Source: Cryobacterium glucosi (GTDB lineage Bacteria; Actinomycetota; Actinomycetes; Actinomycetales; Microbacteriaceae). Taken from it: a stretch of 64,000 bases of DNA. Shown piece after piece: positions 35,040 through 44,128 of the stretch (the stretch's first letter is position 1; each line of letters opens with the position of its first letter). The position numbers and the translations under genes were made by a program. Below the pieces are notes generated by a model that ran no database searches, was not told the DNA's origin, and was given only the letters and a program-made list of their open reading frames with translations. The stretch is taken from NCBI RefSeq assembly GCF_004402235.1, contig NZ_SOFS01000045.1, positions 1-64,000 of the forward strand, read 5' to 3'.

Positions 35040-37754
35040 TCAGACGAGGCCGAGCTTTTCAGCGCGACGGATCGCATCCGCCCGGTTGGTGACCTCGAGT
35101 TTGCCGAAGATATGCCGGGTGTGGGTGCGGAGGGTGTTCACGGAGACGTACAGTTCGCGGGCGATCTCGGGCCCGCTCAACTCTGTCGCCAGAAGCCTGA
35201 GCACGTGCAGTTCGCGTTCGCTCAGCGTTTCGGCGAGCGGCCGGGCGGATGCCCCCGGATCGTCCTCGCGCACGAACGCCGCGCTGAGGCCGCGAGCATA
35301 GTCGGGGGCGATTCCCTCGTCGGCTGCCGTTCGGAGAAGCGCGGCCATCGGCTCGCCCTCGTCCAGGAAGAGCCGTACGTACCCCTCTGGTTCCGCCTGC
35401 GCGAGGGCGCGCGCGAGCGGGCGGAGCGCCAGGTCGGTGTTGCCGGCTGCCGCGTGCGCCAACGCCTGCAGGACCAGGATCTCGTTCACCCGGCCGGCGC
35501 GGCCACCGGCATCCGCCGCTTCGAGCAAGCGGTCGAGCAGGGCCGCTGTCGCGTCGAGGGAGCCGGCCTGTGGATCGGACGTGTGCCGTGCGATCGAGAG
35601 CCTCGCCAGCGTGAGGTGGTCGAACTCGCGCAGGTAACCCGGCGCATCCGTTGTCGCGAGCCCCTGGCTGTCTGCCCAGCCCTGGGCATCACCGAGCCGT
35701 CCCTGCTTGACCCAGAGCCGGGCCTTCATCGCGGCAAGAGGCCGCACCTCCGGGAAGAACCCGGGCCGGTACAGGCGCTCCGCGGCGCCGAGCGCGTCAA
35801 GGGCGTCGTCGAGTCGTCCCTCCGCCTCGTCGATCCGGGACATCGCGGCGAACCAGCGATACCGGTTTTCGGGCAGGGACGCCCGCTCGCCGAGTGCCTG
35901 GCCGATCAGTAATTGCTCCCGGGCGGCGGGCAGGTCGGAGCGTTCACGAAGGAGCTCACTGACGGCGACGTGGAGGTCTGCCGTCGACTGGGGAACCGGC
36001 TCTCCCTGTTCCGCCGCGAGGCGCAGGGCATCCTCGCAGGCGCGCTGGGCGTCTCGCAGCCGCCCCTGTTGGATGAGGAGGTCGGCCATGACGATCGTGG
36101 TGCCGAGCATGTCGGCCAGGTTGCCGGATCGCCGGAGGCTCGTCGCGACCTCGCCGAACGCGTCGACCGCGGCGCCGAGGTCGCCGACGGCCCAGGACGC
36201 CAGCCCGAGAAAACCGGATGCTGCGCCGCGCCCGAAGTGGTCGTCGGGGCCGGTGAGGTCGAGGGCCCGGCGCGCCTGCACCTGGGTTCCCGCGACGTCG
36301 CCGCGCGCCTGTGCGACCGCGGCACGGTACAGGGCGATCGTGACGGGGAGTATCCGCAGTTCCTCGCCTGCTGCCGAATCATGGGTCGGCGTGCCGTCGT
36401 CCGTTGGTGCGCCGAGCGCGCGCTCGGCGTCCGCCAGCAACGGTTCGACGGCATCCACATCACCGGACACGAGCAATGACCAGGCGCGGTAGACGCCCAG
36501 AACGGGCCTGCGCCTGATGACGTCGCCCGGAAGCAGCGCGAGCCAGCCGAGCAGGGTCGCATCCTGCCTGCTCTTGCGCACGCCGGGCACCGTCGACTCG
36601 ATCACCCGGGCGGCCCGCCCGAAATCCCCGGCGGCCAGGGCCTGAGCGACCGCATCTTCCGGCAGCCCATTCTGTTCGAACCACTCGCTGGCGCGCCGGT
36701 GCAGGTCCGGTACCCGGTCGGGACCGTCCGCAAGCACGCGAGCCGTCAGCACGTCGGCGAAGAGGTGGTGATAGCGATACCACTCGCGCCGGTCGTCGAG
36801 GGGGACGACGAAGAGGTTGTCCCGCTCGAGGGCCGCGAGCATCTCGCCGCTGTCGGAGCGACCGGTGACCGCGTCGCACAGGGGAGCGCTCAGTCGGCCG
36901 AGGATCGCGGTGTCGAAGAGGAAGGCGCGGACGTGATCGGGCTGGCGGTGCAGCACCTCTTCGGCGAGGTAGTCGATCACGAACCGGTGACTGCCGGTGA
37001 AGCCCTGGATGAAACCGCCCACGTCCGAGCTGTCCCGCATGGACAGTGCCGCAAGCTGGAGGCCTGCGATCCAGCCCTCCGTCCGGGTGTCGAGGGCGGC
37101 GACGTGCGCGGGGGAGAGCCCCAGGTGCATGACCTCGTTCAGGAACGCTGCGGCCTCATCGGGAGTGAAGCGCAGGTCCGCGGCACGCAACTCGGTCAAC
37201 TCGCCCCGCGCGCGCAGCCTGGCCAGCGGCAGGAGCGGGTCGGAGCGACTCAGGATGGCCAGGTGCAGGTTCGGCGGCAGGTGATCGATCAGGAACACGA
37301 GCCCGTCGCGGATCGTGCCGTCCTCGATGAGGTGGAAGTCGTCGAGCACCAGGACCATCGGGTGCTGTGCTGCCGCCACGTCATTGATGAGCGCGGCCAT
37401 CGTGCCCTCGATCGACGAAAGCGGAAGTGCGTGTGCATCCGCGGCGACCGCGGGATCGGCTCGGTGCAGGGCCGCTACGAGGTACGTGAGGAACCGTGAG
37501 GGATCGTTATCGCTCGCGTCGAGCGAGAGCCAGGCGACACGAGCGCCGGGTTCACCGGCCACGGTGTCGGCGATCCACTGGCTCGCCACCGTGGTCTTAC
37601 CGAATCCGGCCGGCGCCGACAGAAGAGTCGCCCGGTGACCGGCGCGGAGCCCCTCCCGCAAACGCGCGATGAGGCGGGGGCGGGAGACGGCGTTCGGTCG
37701 GGGCGACGGGATGAAGAGCTTCGTGGCCAGAACGGGCAGGGGCGATTCGCTCAT
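35040..37754 (-). CDS. STAND-type LuxR family transcriptional regulator (MalT-like)
   Basis: A 904-residue regulator. The N-terminal NTPase (about 1-330) has Walker A LSAPAGFGKTT (45-55), Walker B VLVLDDFHL near 150 and ARLRARGELTELR; a winged-helix/AAA lid follows. The middle (~340-830) is TPR/superhelical repeats that sense an inducer in MalT. The C-terminal LuxR helix-turn-helix (~838-900) has LSERELHVLRLLATELSGPEIARELYVSVNTLRTHTRHIF. Such proteins oligomerise on ATP plus ligand and activate neighbouring genes. All motifs are intact. The target is probably the three-gene set downstream (34928 to 33184). The ligand is unknown. Confidence 0.9.
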   Translation of the reverse strand: MSESPLPVLATKLFIPSPRPNAVSRPRLIARLREGLRAGHRATLLSAPAGFGKTTVASQWIADTVAGEPGARVAWLSLDASDNDPSRFLTYLVAALHRADPAVAADAHALPLSSIEGTMAALINDVAAAQHPMVLVLDDFHLIEDGTIRDGLVFLIDHLPPNLHLAILSRSDPLLPLARLRARGELTELRAADLRFTPDEAAAFLNEVMHLGLSPAHVAALDTRTEGWIAGLQLAALSMRDSSDVGGFIQGFTGSHRFVIDYLAEEVLHRQPDHVRAFLFDTAILGRLSAPLCDAVTGRSDSGEMLAALERDNLFVVPLDDRREWYRYHHLFADVLTARVLADGPDRVPDLHRRASEWFEQNGLPEDAVAQALAAGDFGRAARVIESTVPGVRKSRQDATLLGWLALLPGDVIRRRPVLGVYRAWSLLVSGDVDAVEPLLADAERALGAPTDDGTPTHDSAAGEELRILPVTIALYRAAVAQARGDVAGTQVQARRALDLTGPDDHFGRGAASGFLGLASWAVGDLGAAVDAFGEVATSLRRSGNLADMLGTTIVMADLLIQQGRLRDAQRACEDALRLAAEQGEPVPQSTADLHVAVSELLRERSDLPAAREQLLIGQALGERASLPENRYRWFAAMSRIDEAEGRLDDALDALGAAERLYRPGFFPEVRPLAAMKARLWVKQGRLGDAQGWADSQGLATTDAPGYLREFDHLTLARLSIARHTSDPQAGSLDATAALLDRLLEAADAGGRAGRVNEILVLQALAHAAAGNTDLALRPLARALAQAEPEGYVRLFLDEGEPMAALLRTAADEGIAPDYARGLSAAFVREDDPGASARPLAETLSERELHVLRLLATELSGPEIARELYVSVNTLRTHTRHIFGKLEVTNRADAIRRAEKLGLV

Positions 37755-37802
37755 TCGCTCATCAGAGCACCTCGGCCGGCTTTCGGCAACAACGGCGCCG
37801 CG

Positions 37803-38915
37803 TCACGTGGCGGGCACGGCGGCGACATTGAGCGCCTCGATGTCCGCATAGAGTCGTTCCACCTCCGTGCGCGCCGCCGGGGCTGCGGCTTCGGCCGCGT
37901 CGAGGTCGCTCTGACGCTGCGACTGGTCTGCCTCCCTCGTCGCGAATTCGGCCAGTCTGCCGGCCAGATAGCTACCATACGGCTCACCGCCCGCGGTGCC
38001 GCCGGAGTCTGCAACGTAGGTGCGGGCGCGGACCTCCGGGGAGAGAGCGTTGTACTCATCGGCCTGCCGGTTGTACCAGGCGCGGTCGGCGGCCAGTTGC
38101 GCACGGTCGGCCTGCAACTGCGCGCCCGCGTCCGCGTTCGCCTGTTCCCGGATGGCGAGGGCATCCGCTTTCGCGCTGTAGTCGGCCTCCAGGCCGTCCC
38201 GGAGGGCGCGGTCGGCGTCGTGGATCGCGACGAGCGCACCCCGGTCGCGGAAATAGCGGGCGTAGTACGCCTCGAGCGCCGGGTCGACCGCATCGGCGAT
38301 CTCGGTCCCGAAATACGCGAATTCCTCGGTAGACCGGTTCTCGGCCGCCGACCCCACCGAGGAATCGACGCTGGCCTGAATCGGGTCGTCCGCCGCAATG
38401 GTGGACCAGCGCTTGTCGAGGAGCGCGTCGAGGCGCGCCTGCTCGCCGGACGTGAGCCGGGCGTACGCGGCGTGCAGGAACTCGTGGGCAGCCGTCACCA
38501 CGATCTGGTCGGCCAGCCTGGCGTCGGTGGGGCGGAAGATCGCTATCCGTCCGAAGTGTTCCCCGAGACCGTAGAAGCAACCGACGGTCGCGAAGTCCCC
38601 GTGGACGGTCCCATCCGGTGTCCCTTCGCAGGCCTTGCGAAAATCACCGCTGTCGAGGAGCTGCGGACGTGTGGTCAGGAAGATATCCCTGCCTTCGTCA
38701 CTGAAGCCGATCCGGTCGGCGATCGGCGAGAGATCCGCCGAGAGCGAGTACGCTGCGGCACCAGCGAGCGGGCTCGACGGGAGGTAGGTGGCGGCCAGCG
38801 TCACACCGGCGACGGTCCCGAGCACGATTCCGAAGACGGTGCCCCGCAGTCGCCACCGGGGCGGTCGCCGCGCCGGGCGCGGGGCCCAGTCCTGGCCGGA
38901 TTCGAAGAGCGTCAC
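37803..38915 (-). CDS. Membrane-anchored protein with HExxH zinc-protease motif and coiled coil
   Basis: A 370-residue protein. A basic cytoplasmic N-terminus and one TM helix (~25-44) precede an extracytoplasmic domain with HEFLH at residues 144-148 (VVTAAHEFLHAAYARL), the pattern of a zinc metallopeptidase. Two cysteines (~96 and 113) may form a disulfide. After ~210 the sequence is Ala/Glu/Gln/Arg-rich and helical with coiled-coil character (ALRDGLEADYSAKADAL, TREADQSQRQSDLDAAE). I do not recognise a named family. The GTG (38913-38915) is the likely start; a CATACT hexamer ends 6 nt upstream. The frame continues upstream without conserved sequence. Confidence 0.7.
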   Translation of the reverse strand: MTLFESGQDWAPRPARRPPRWRLRGTVFGIVLGTVAGVTLAATYLPSSPLAGAAAYSLSADLSPIADRIGFSDEGRDIFLTTRPQLLDSGDFRKACEGTPDGTVHGDFATVGCFYGLGEHFGRIAIFRPTDARLADQIVVTAAHEFLHAAYARLTSGEQARLDALLDKRWSTIAADDPIQASVDSSVGSAAENRSTEEFAYFGTEIADAVDPALEAYYARYFRDRGALVAIHDADRALRDGLEADYSAKADALAIREQANADAGAQLQADRAQLAADRAWYNRQADEYNALSPEVRARTYVADSGGTAGGEPYGSYLAGRLAEFATREADQSQRQSDLDAAEAAAPAARTEVERLYADIEALNVAAVPAT

Positions 38916-39153
38916 CCGCGGAGTATGACACGCGCGCGTGAACCAGGAGGCATCCGCTCCGGTCGGCTCGCCCCGCATACCCCGAAGGCGGGGTACCGTC
39001 GCCGATGCACCCTGATCGGCAAACCGCGCCAGCCGTTTCGGGCGCGGGCTGCCGAAGCGGGCACGCTGATCACTCCGGCAGGCGCTGTCGCTGCCGCTGG
39101 TTTCTCGCGGCGTCGACCGCGCGGCCCTGTCCCGCCGGTGCCACAATGGCGGA

Positions 39154-39726
39154 ATGACGCTGCACATCACCGGCGACGACGCCTCAGACGCCCTGCTCAG
39201 CGAAGACCCGTTCGCCCTCCTGGTCGGGATGCTCCTGGACCAGCAGGTACCGATGGAGACGGCATTCGCCGGGCCGGCCAAGATCCGGGACCGGATCGGC
39301 ACCCTGGATCCCGCGAGGATTGCGGCATTCGACGCCGATTTCTTTGTCGAAGTCTTCCGAACGACGCCGGCCGTGCACCGTTTTCCCGGCTCGATGGCCG
39401 GACGGGTGCAAGCGCTCGCCGAGGTCGTCGCGCGGGACTGGAACAGCGACGCCTCCGCGATCTGGGCCTCCGGGGCCCCCGACGGCGCAGAGGTGCTCCG
39501 TCGACTCAGGGCGCTGCCCGGTTTCGGCGAGCAGAAGGCGAAGATCTTCCTGGCCATCCTCGGGAAGCGATTCGCTCTCGCCGCGCCGGGCTGGCAGGAG
39601 GCGTCTGCGCCGTACGGGCAGGACGGCTCGCACGCATCCGTTGCCGACATCGTCGATGCCGAGTCGCTCGCGCGGGTACGGGAGACCAAGCGGGCGGCCA
39701 AGGCGGCCGCGAAGACGACGGCCTAA
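39154..39726 (+). CDS. HhH-GPD type base-excision repair protein
   Basis: A 190-residue protein of the HhH-GPD superfamily, a small form without an iron-sulfur cluster. The LVGMLLDQQVPMETAFAGP segment (~21-40) and the helix-hairpin-helix LRALPGFGEQKAKIFLAILG (~119-138) are visible. The usual catalytic Lys/Asp of longer enzymes is not obvious. Actinobacteria carry this short family as an annotated but uncharacterised repair protein. A CACAAT hexamer ends 6 nt before the ATG, so the gene may be leaderless. The C-terminal tail is Lys/Ala-rich. Confidence 0.78.
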   Translation: MTLHITGDDASDALLSEDPFALLVGMLLDQQVPMETAFAGPAKIRDRIGTLDPARIAAFDADFFVEVFRTTPAVHRFPGSMAGRVQALAEVVARDWNSDASAIWASGAPDGAEVLRRLRALPGFGEQKAKIFLAILGKRFALAAPGWQEASAPYGQDGSHASVADIVDAESLARVRETKRAAKAAAKTTA

Positions 39727-39789
39727 TCTCGTCGTTACGCCGTTACGGCCATTACAGGAGGCGGATGCCGGTGGCCGGCTGAGTCCGTG

Positions 39790-40482
39790 TCAGCAGTAGA
39801 ACTGGCCGAGGCCGGCGGGGGCCGCGATCGCGGACAACACGCCCCCCTGCCCGACGAGGGCAGCGCCGCCGTACGGCTTGCCCTCCGCGTTCCGGCCGGC
39901 GACCTCGAAGACGAGGGGACCGGTGCCGTCGTTGTACTCGTCGATCTTCTGGTCGGCGGGGAGATTCGCGGCGCTCGCGGAGACATCCGTGCCGACGACG
40001 AGCCCCGTGCTGGACTGCACGGTCACCCCGGCGGCGCCCACCTGCGCGGAGCGGGCCTGGACTGTCCAGGTGTAGAGCGGCGGGCTCTCGGTGTCTGGAA
40101 CGTTGACGAGGAACCCGGCGGCCCAGGAGTACGTGGTTGCCGCCCCCGAGCAGCCGGTCTCGGGGTCGGCGCGGGCCACGGTCGGCGCGACCCCGATCGC
40201 CGCGGAGAGGAAGGCGACCATGGCCGGGGCGCCGTCGGAGTACGGGGTCGTCGCGATCGTCGCGCCGGTCGCGTCGATGGTGCTGACGGTGAGCGCGCCG
40301 ATCGAGAGGCGGGCGGCGCTCGCCGTGGCTGTGGGCGCAGGCGAGACCAGCGCAGGGGAGGGGGACGGGGTTGCGAGCGGGGACGAATCGGCTGCGGTGC
40401 CCCCCGTGGCCGGCCCGGCGCATCCGCTCAGCAGGAGCGCGGCGGCACAAGCCGCAGCAAGGAACAGGACCGGACGTCTCAT
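39790..40482 (-). CDS. Putative lipoprotein with Ser/Pro-rich linker
   Basis: A 230-residue secreted lipoprotein. The signal peptide ends at LLLSGC (Cys ~21). A linker rich in Ala, Ser, Pro and Thr (~22-58) is followed by a beta-rich domain with Cys in ETGCSGAATTY and a C-terminal Cys (GLGQFYC), which could form a disulfide. The fold is not recognised. The ATG at 40482 is preceded by GGGGGA on the minus strand. The 252-bp gap to the divergent DUF1761 gene (40483-40734) shows no further gene. Confidence 0.75.
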   Translation of the reverse strand: MRRPVLFLAAACAAALLLSGCAGPATGGTAADSSPLATPSPSPALVSPAPTATASAARLSIGALTVSTIDATGATIATTPYSDGAPAMVAFLSAAIGVAPTVARADPETGCSGAATTYSWAAGFLVNVPDTESPPLYTWTVQARSAQVGAAGVTVQSSTGLVVGTDVSASAANLPADQKIDEYNDGTGPLVFEVAGRNAEGKPYGGAALVGQGGVLSAIAAPAGLGQFYC

Positions 40483-40734
40483 CGTGCATCCCCCATCACA
40501 GGGACGACGAAAATCACCCCTGACCAGAAGCTTCGCACGTCTTCCCTCTCCTGTCACTGTGAGGGATCCAGCCCGGACCGGTGGGAAGGATCGGTTCCGG
40601 GATCGAGACACGCGGCGCCTGCTGCCGGTCACCACGATCGCCGACGGCGAACGGAAGCCCAGTACCGGTAGCCGCGGACATCCGCTTGTCGATACAGTCG
40701 AGTTCTTCGCGCCGGACGACCGATAGGAACGATT

Positions 40735-41163
40735 GTGGACCTGACCCACCTCAACTGGCTGGCGATTCTGGCCGCCACCGTCGCCGCCTTCATCGCGGGC
40801 GGCATCTGGTTCGGCCCGAAGACGTTCTTCCCGCTCTGGTGGAAACTGATGGGCAAGGACCCGGCGGCGGTGCCGGGCGCCGCCAGCAACATGGCCGTCG
40901 TCTTCGGTGCGACGGCCGTCGCCGCGTTCGTCGAAGCCGTCAGCGTCGCCGTCGTGATCTCGTTCGTCGCGCCCGCCACTCCCGGTTTCGGCCCGCTCCA
41001 GGGCGCACTCACCGGCTTCCTGCTCGGCATCGGGCTCGCCGCTGCCTCGTCGCTCTCGCACCGGCTCTTCGCCGGGGCTGGATTCCGGGTCTGGCTGATC
41101 GAGGTCTCGAGCGACGTGCTCAATCTCACGATCATGGGCCTGATCATCGGGAGCTGGCGCTAA
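40735..41163 (+). CDS. DUF1761 membrane protein
   Basis: A 142-residue four-TM protein of the DUF1761 family (NWLAILAATVAAFIAGGIWFGPKTF at the start; PLQGALTGFLLGIGLAAASSLSHRLF later). The function is unknown; small proteins of this type are widespread. The GTG at 40735 has AGGA about ten bases upstream. The PhnA-like gene follows after 38 nt on the same strand. Confidence 0.8.
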   Translation: MDLTHLNWLAILAATVAAFIAGGIWFGPKTFFPLWWKLMGKDPAAVPGAASNMAVVFGATAVAAFVEAVSVAVVISFVAPATPGFGPLQGALTGFLLGIGLAAASSLSHRLFAGAGFRVWLIEVSSDVLNLTIMGLIIGSWR

Positions 41164-41189
41164 CCGCCTGTTGCTCGACCCCGCTCGAC

Positions 41190-41195
41190 TACGGT
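41190..41195 (+). promoter_or_regulatory. -10 element of leaderless promoter for the PhnA-like gene
   Basis: TACGGT ends 6 nt before the GTG at 41202, overlapping a possible GGGGAA ribosome site. Transcription may therefore begin at the GTG as for other leaderless genes here, or the gene may be read through from the DUF1761 gene. Confidence 0.35.
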
Positions 41196-41201
41196 GGGGA
41201 A

Positions 41202-41567
41202 GTGACCGATACCCTGCCCCCGTGCCCCGAATGTTCCAGCGACCTCGCCTACGAGATGGGCGCACTGCTCGTCTGCCCGCTGTGCGGGCACGAATGGGCC
41301 GCGGCCGACGTGAGCCTGACGGCCGACCCGGGTGACGCATCCGCCGAGCGCGTGATCACGGATGCCTTCGGAACCGTTCTCGCGGACGGCGACACCGTCA
41401 CCGTGATCAAGGACCTCAAGGTCAAGGGCAGCTCGACCGTGGTGAAGGTCGGCACGAAGGTGCGTGGCATCCGCCTGGTCGACGGCGTCGGCGACCACGA
41501 CATCGACTGCAAGATCGACGGCGTCGGAGCGATGCAGCTGAAGTCGAGCGTGGTCAAGAAGGCCTGA
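41202..41567 (+). CDS. PhnA-like zinc-ribbon protein
   Basis: A 121-residue protein. The N-terminal zinc ribbon has CPECSSD (about residues 8-14) and CPLCGHEW (~25-32). It is followed by the small beta-barrel PhnA domain with DTVTVIKDLKVKGSSTVVKVGTKV and a DIDCKIDG segment. The family is named after the E. coli phn region but has no proven phosphonate role. No phosphonate genes are nearby. The GTG start (41202) gives the standard N-terminus. Confidence 0.85.
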   Translation: MTDTLPPCPECSSDLAYEMGALLVCPLCGHEWAAADVSLTADPGDASAERVITDAFGTVLADGDTVTVIKDLKVKGSSTVVKVGTKVRGIRLVDGVGDHDIDCKIDGVGAMQLKSSVVKKA

Positions 41568-41599
41568 CCCGAGGCCACGCAAGGTCACGCGACGACCGG

Positions 41600-43042
41600 T
41601 CAGTCCTCGACGCTCGTGACGCCTCCCTCCTGGGCCCCCGGAGCCTGGGTGCCGGCGGACGGGGCACTGACGCGCGGACTGATGTTCTGATTGACGCGGA
41701 ACACGTTGTCCGGGTCGTAGACGGCCTTCACTTCCGCGAGCCGCTCGTAGTTCGGCCCGTAGTTCTGCGCGATCCTGCCCTGATCGTCGGCGTCCATGAA
41801 ATTGATGTAGCCGCCGGGCTCGGCAAAGGGGTGCAGCGCCTCCCAGTAGTCCCGAACCCAGCGGATGTTCGCCGCATTGTCCGCGGGGTCGTGCCACATC
41901 CCGGCGATGACCGGCGCGAAGTCCACGTTCCGGTAGGGGAATGCCGTCGCCCCCGGTGCGACCCGCTGCACCGCCCCGTCGATCGGGTAGTAGTGGTTCG
42001 CGGACTCCATGCTCGGGATCCGGCTGCCGAAGTCGACGGCGACCCGCAGCGCGTCATCGCTCAGGGAGGCGAGGAAGTCCGCCTTCCAGTACGCCTGCAT
42101 GCCCTTCGGCAGCATCGGGTCGAACAGACCGTTCAGCACGGGGTACGGGAGCGGCCCGACAAACGAACCGGCGACGGGCGCGGCGTCGAGGATCGGCTGC
42201 CAGCGCTTCTCGCCCTCGTCGAGGGGTCCGGTCCAGGCGCCGACGATGACGCAGACGGGTTGACCGTGCCACTGCTCGGGCAGGAACGGCACCGGCGGTC
42301 CCTGGTGGAACCCGAGGAACACGCCGAACTCCTCCGGGGCGTTCGCGATGAAGTCCCGGTAGAAGCGGCCGACGGTGTCTGCCTCCGCCGCGGGGTAGAT
42401 CACCAGGCCCCCGTAGATGGTGGAGACCGGGTGCAGCCGGAACTCGAGCGAGGTGACCACTCCGAAGTTACCGCCCCCGCCGCGCAGCGCCCAGAACAGG
42501 TCCGCGTTCTCGGTTTCACTCGCCACGAGGAACCGTCCGTCCGCGGTCACGACATCGGCGGAGAGCAGGTTGTCACACGACAATCCGAATTGCCGCGAGA
42601 GGTACCCGATTCCGCCGCCGAGGGTGAGCCCGGACACGCCCGTCGAGCCGATGATCCCGCCGGTCGTTGCGAGGCCGAAGGCGTGGGTCGCGTGGTTGAA
42701 GTCCGCCCAGGTCGCCCCGGGCCCGGAACGTGCCGTTTCCGCGGCCGGATCGACCCGAACACCGGTCTGCGCGACGAAGTCGATGACGAGGCCGCCGTCG
42801 ACCGTGCCGAATCCGGGGGCGCTGTGCCCGCCGCCGCGAACGGCGACGGGGAGTTCGTGTTCCCTGGCGAACGCGACGCTCGTCATCACGTCGGCGACCT
42901 GCGAGGGCCTGACGACGACGGCCGGACGTTTGTTGATCATCCCGTTGTAGACGGCTCTCGCGTCGTCGTACCCCGGGTCGTCAGGTCCGATCACGGATCC
43001 GCGGACTCGTTCACGCAGAGAGTCAAGGGTGAAGGGTGCCAT
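41600..43042 (-). CDS. FAD-binding oxidoreductase (BBE type, covalent flavin)
   Basis: A 480-residue berberine-bridge-like oxidase. The FAD_binding_4 domain includes VRGGGHSAPGFG, where His73 is the usual covalent flavin ligand, then TTGGIIGSTGVSGLTLGGGIGYLSRQ. The C-terminal BBE domain ends with NYGPNYERLAEVKAVYDPDNVFRVNQN. The second covalent Cys of bicovalent enzymes (in the G-C-x-x-V-G motif) is absent, since that position reads GIIGSTGVSG, so flavin is probably held by His only. The substrate is unknown. The ATG at 43042 follows AAAGGAGGA ideally; the longer frame is not used. Confidence 0.87.
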   Translation of the reverse strand: MAPFTLDSLRERVRGSVIGPDDPGYDDARAVYNGMINKRPAVVVRPSQVADVMTSVAFAREHELPVAVRGGGHSAPGFGTVDGGLVIDFVAQTGVRVDPAAETARSGPGATWADFNHATHAFGLATTGGIIGSTGVSGLTLGGGIGYLSRQFGLSCDNLLSADVVTADGRFLVASETENADLFWALRGGGGNFGVVTSLEFRLHPVSTIYGGLVIYPAAEADTVGRFYRDFIANAPEEFGVFLGFHQGPPVPFLPEQWHGQPVCVIVGAWTGPLDEGEKRWQPILDAAPVAGSFVGPLPYPVLNGLFDPMLPKGMQAYWKADFLASLSDDALRVAVDFGSRIPSMESANHYYPIDGAVQRVAPGATAFPYRNVDFAPVIAGMWHDPADNAANIRWVRDYWEALHPFAEPGGYINFMDADDQGRIAQNYGPNYERLAEVKAVYDPDNVFRVNQNISPRVSAPSAGTQAPGAQEGGVTSVED

Positions 43043-43164
43043 GATTCCTCCTTTGGACGGCATGCCCGGAACCGGTCCGGGCCCTCACGGCGTCCGTAGT
43101 ACACCCATCGCGGGCCGTGGTCAAGGCACCGCAGGAGGGTGGGAATCAGGCCCGTCGGCCGTCC

Positions 43165-43665
43165 CTACTTCGTGCCGTCGACGACCGGCGACCACACGGC
43201 CCTGGCGCCGGAATCGCCCACGACGACGACCGAAACGACGGATCCGACGCTCGTCAGGGCCACTGCGACAGCGAGTACGACTGTCAGGGCCGTGCGGGTT
43301 CCCGGGGAGGGGATCCGGGCGCCGTACTTCTGCCCGGTCCCGAAATACCGGAACCACAGCCACTGGGCCGCAGCCACAAGAAACAGCCCGAAGACCCACG
43401 GCCGCACGGTCTCGCCGATGGCGACGTGCGCCCCGCTCAGCGCGGTCGGGGTGATGATCTGCGCCAGGGCCTCCCCGGCTTGCACAGTCAGCAGGGTCGC
43501 GCCGAGCGCGGCGAACGCGAGCAGCGGCGTGACGATGCCGAGCCGCCGCCGGGCGGCCGGCCAGACCAGAGTCAGGATCGTGCACAGGGCGGCAAGAGGG
43601 ATCAGGATCACGCTCGCGTGCACGAGAAGTGGGTGCAGGGGAAGCCCGGCGATCACCCAGTTCAT
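43165..43665 (-). CDS. DUF2231 family membrane protein
   Basis: A 166-residue four-TM protein of the DUF2231 type, beginning WVIAGLPLHPLLVHASVILIPL with the family His residues (~11 and 16). The role is unknown; some members may bind heme. It is a monocistronic gene between the flavoprotein and the LysR-like gene. The ATG at 43665 gives the normal family start. Confidence 0.82.
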   Translation of the reverse strand: MNWVIAGLPLHPLLVHASVILIPLAALCTILTLVWPAARRRLGIVTPLLAFAALGATLLTVQAGEALAQIITPTALSGAHVAIGETVRPWVFGLFLVAAAQWLWFRYFGTGQKYGARIPSPGTRTALTVVLAVAVALTSVGSVVSVVVVGDSGARAVWSPVVDGTK

Positions 43666-43777
43666 GCGGAAGCCATCCGCTGGACGGACTCTGAATCGAT
43701 TCGCCGTGGTTCTCTGATGATCGTGCCCTTCCTCGGGGTGGACGAGACCACCCTATCGGGCGGGCCGGTCACGCCGC

Positions 43778-44128
43778 TCAGCGGGACTGGCGGCGCCCCT
43801 TGGGCTTCGGCGCGCCCTTGACCGCGGGCGCCCGGCCCTGGCCCTTGGAGGCTTTCGCCTTGCCTCCGGCCTTCGCGGGCTTCTGCGGGGCTGCCGCTGC
43901 AGCGGGCTTCCGCACCACGGGACGCGCGACCTCGAGCAGCTCGAGTCCGGCGCTCGTCAGGGTGGGCACGTCGTCGACGGTGACGAACAGTTCGCCGCCG
44001 ACCTCCTCCTCGAGCTTCCTGATGGAGATCAGGAGGGTGGCGCGGGTCATGTTGAGGGTCTTCGCCGCGGCACCCCAGTTAGTGGCTTCGGCGGTCGTGA
44101 CGAAACGCCGGAGCAGGGTGGTGTCCAC
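43778..44128 (-). CDS. LysR-type HTH domain protein without effector domain, basic tail
   Basis: A 116-residue protein. Residues 1-70 match the N-terminal winged-helix domain of LysR regulators (TLLRRFVTTAEATNWGAAAKTLNMTRATLLISIRKLEEEVGGELFV). The expected ~200-residue effector domain is missing. It ends in a Lys/Ala/Pro/Gly-rich tail (~80-116), like the disordered tails of actinobacterial histone-like proteins. The start is GTG (44126-44128) with GAAGGG upstream. It may be a nucleoid-associated or free-standing DNA-binding protein; a remnant of a LysR gene is less likely, since the tail is long and organised. Not a known named family. Confidence 0.65.
   Translation of the reverse strand: MDTTLLRRFVTTAEATNWGAAAKTLNMTRATLLISIRKLEEEVGGELFVTVDDVPTLTSAGLELLEVARPVVRKPAAAAAPQKPAKAGGKAKASKGQGRAPAVKGAPKPKGRRQSR

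Noticed and set aside
38916..39701. Upstream extension of the HExxH protein frame to 632 residues
   Set aside because: The extra sequence overlaps the divergent HhH-GPD gene and is not conserved-looking; the GTG at 38915 has a -10-like hexamer 6 nt upstream.
42600..42606. Second covalent flavin ligand (Cys in GLSCDNL) in the BBE oxidoreductase
   Set aside because: The bicovalent Cys belongs to an earlier motif, which here reads GIIGSTGVSG without Cys; the Cys in GLSCDNL is not at that place.
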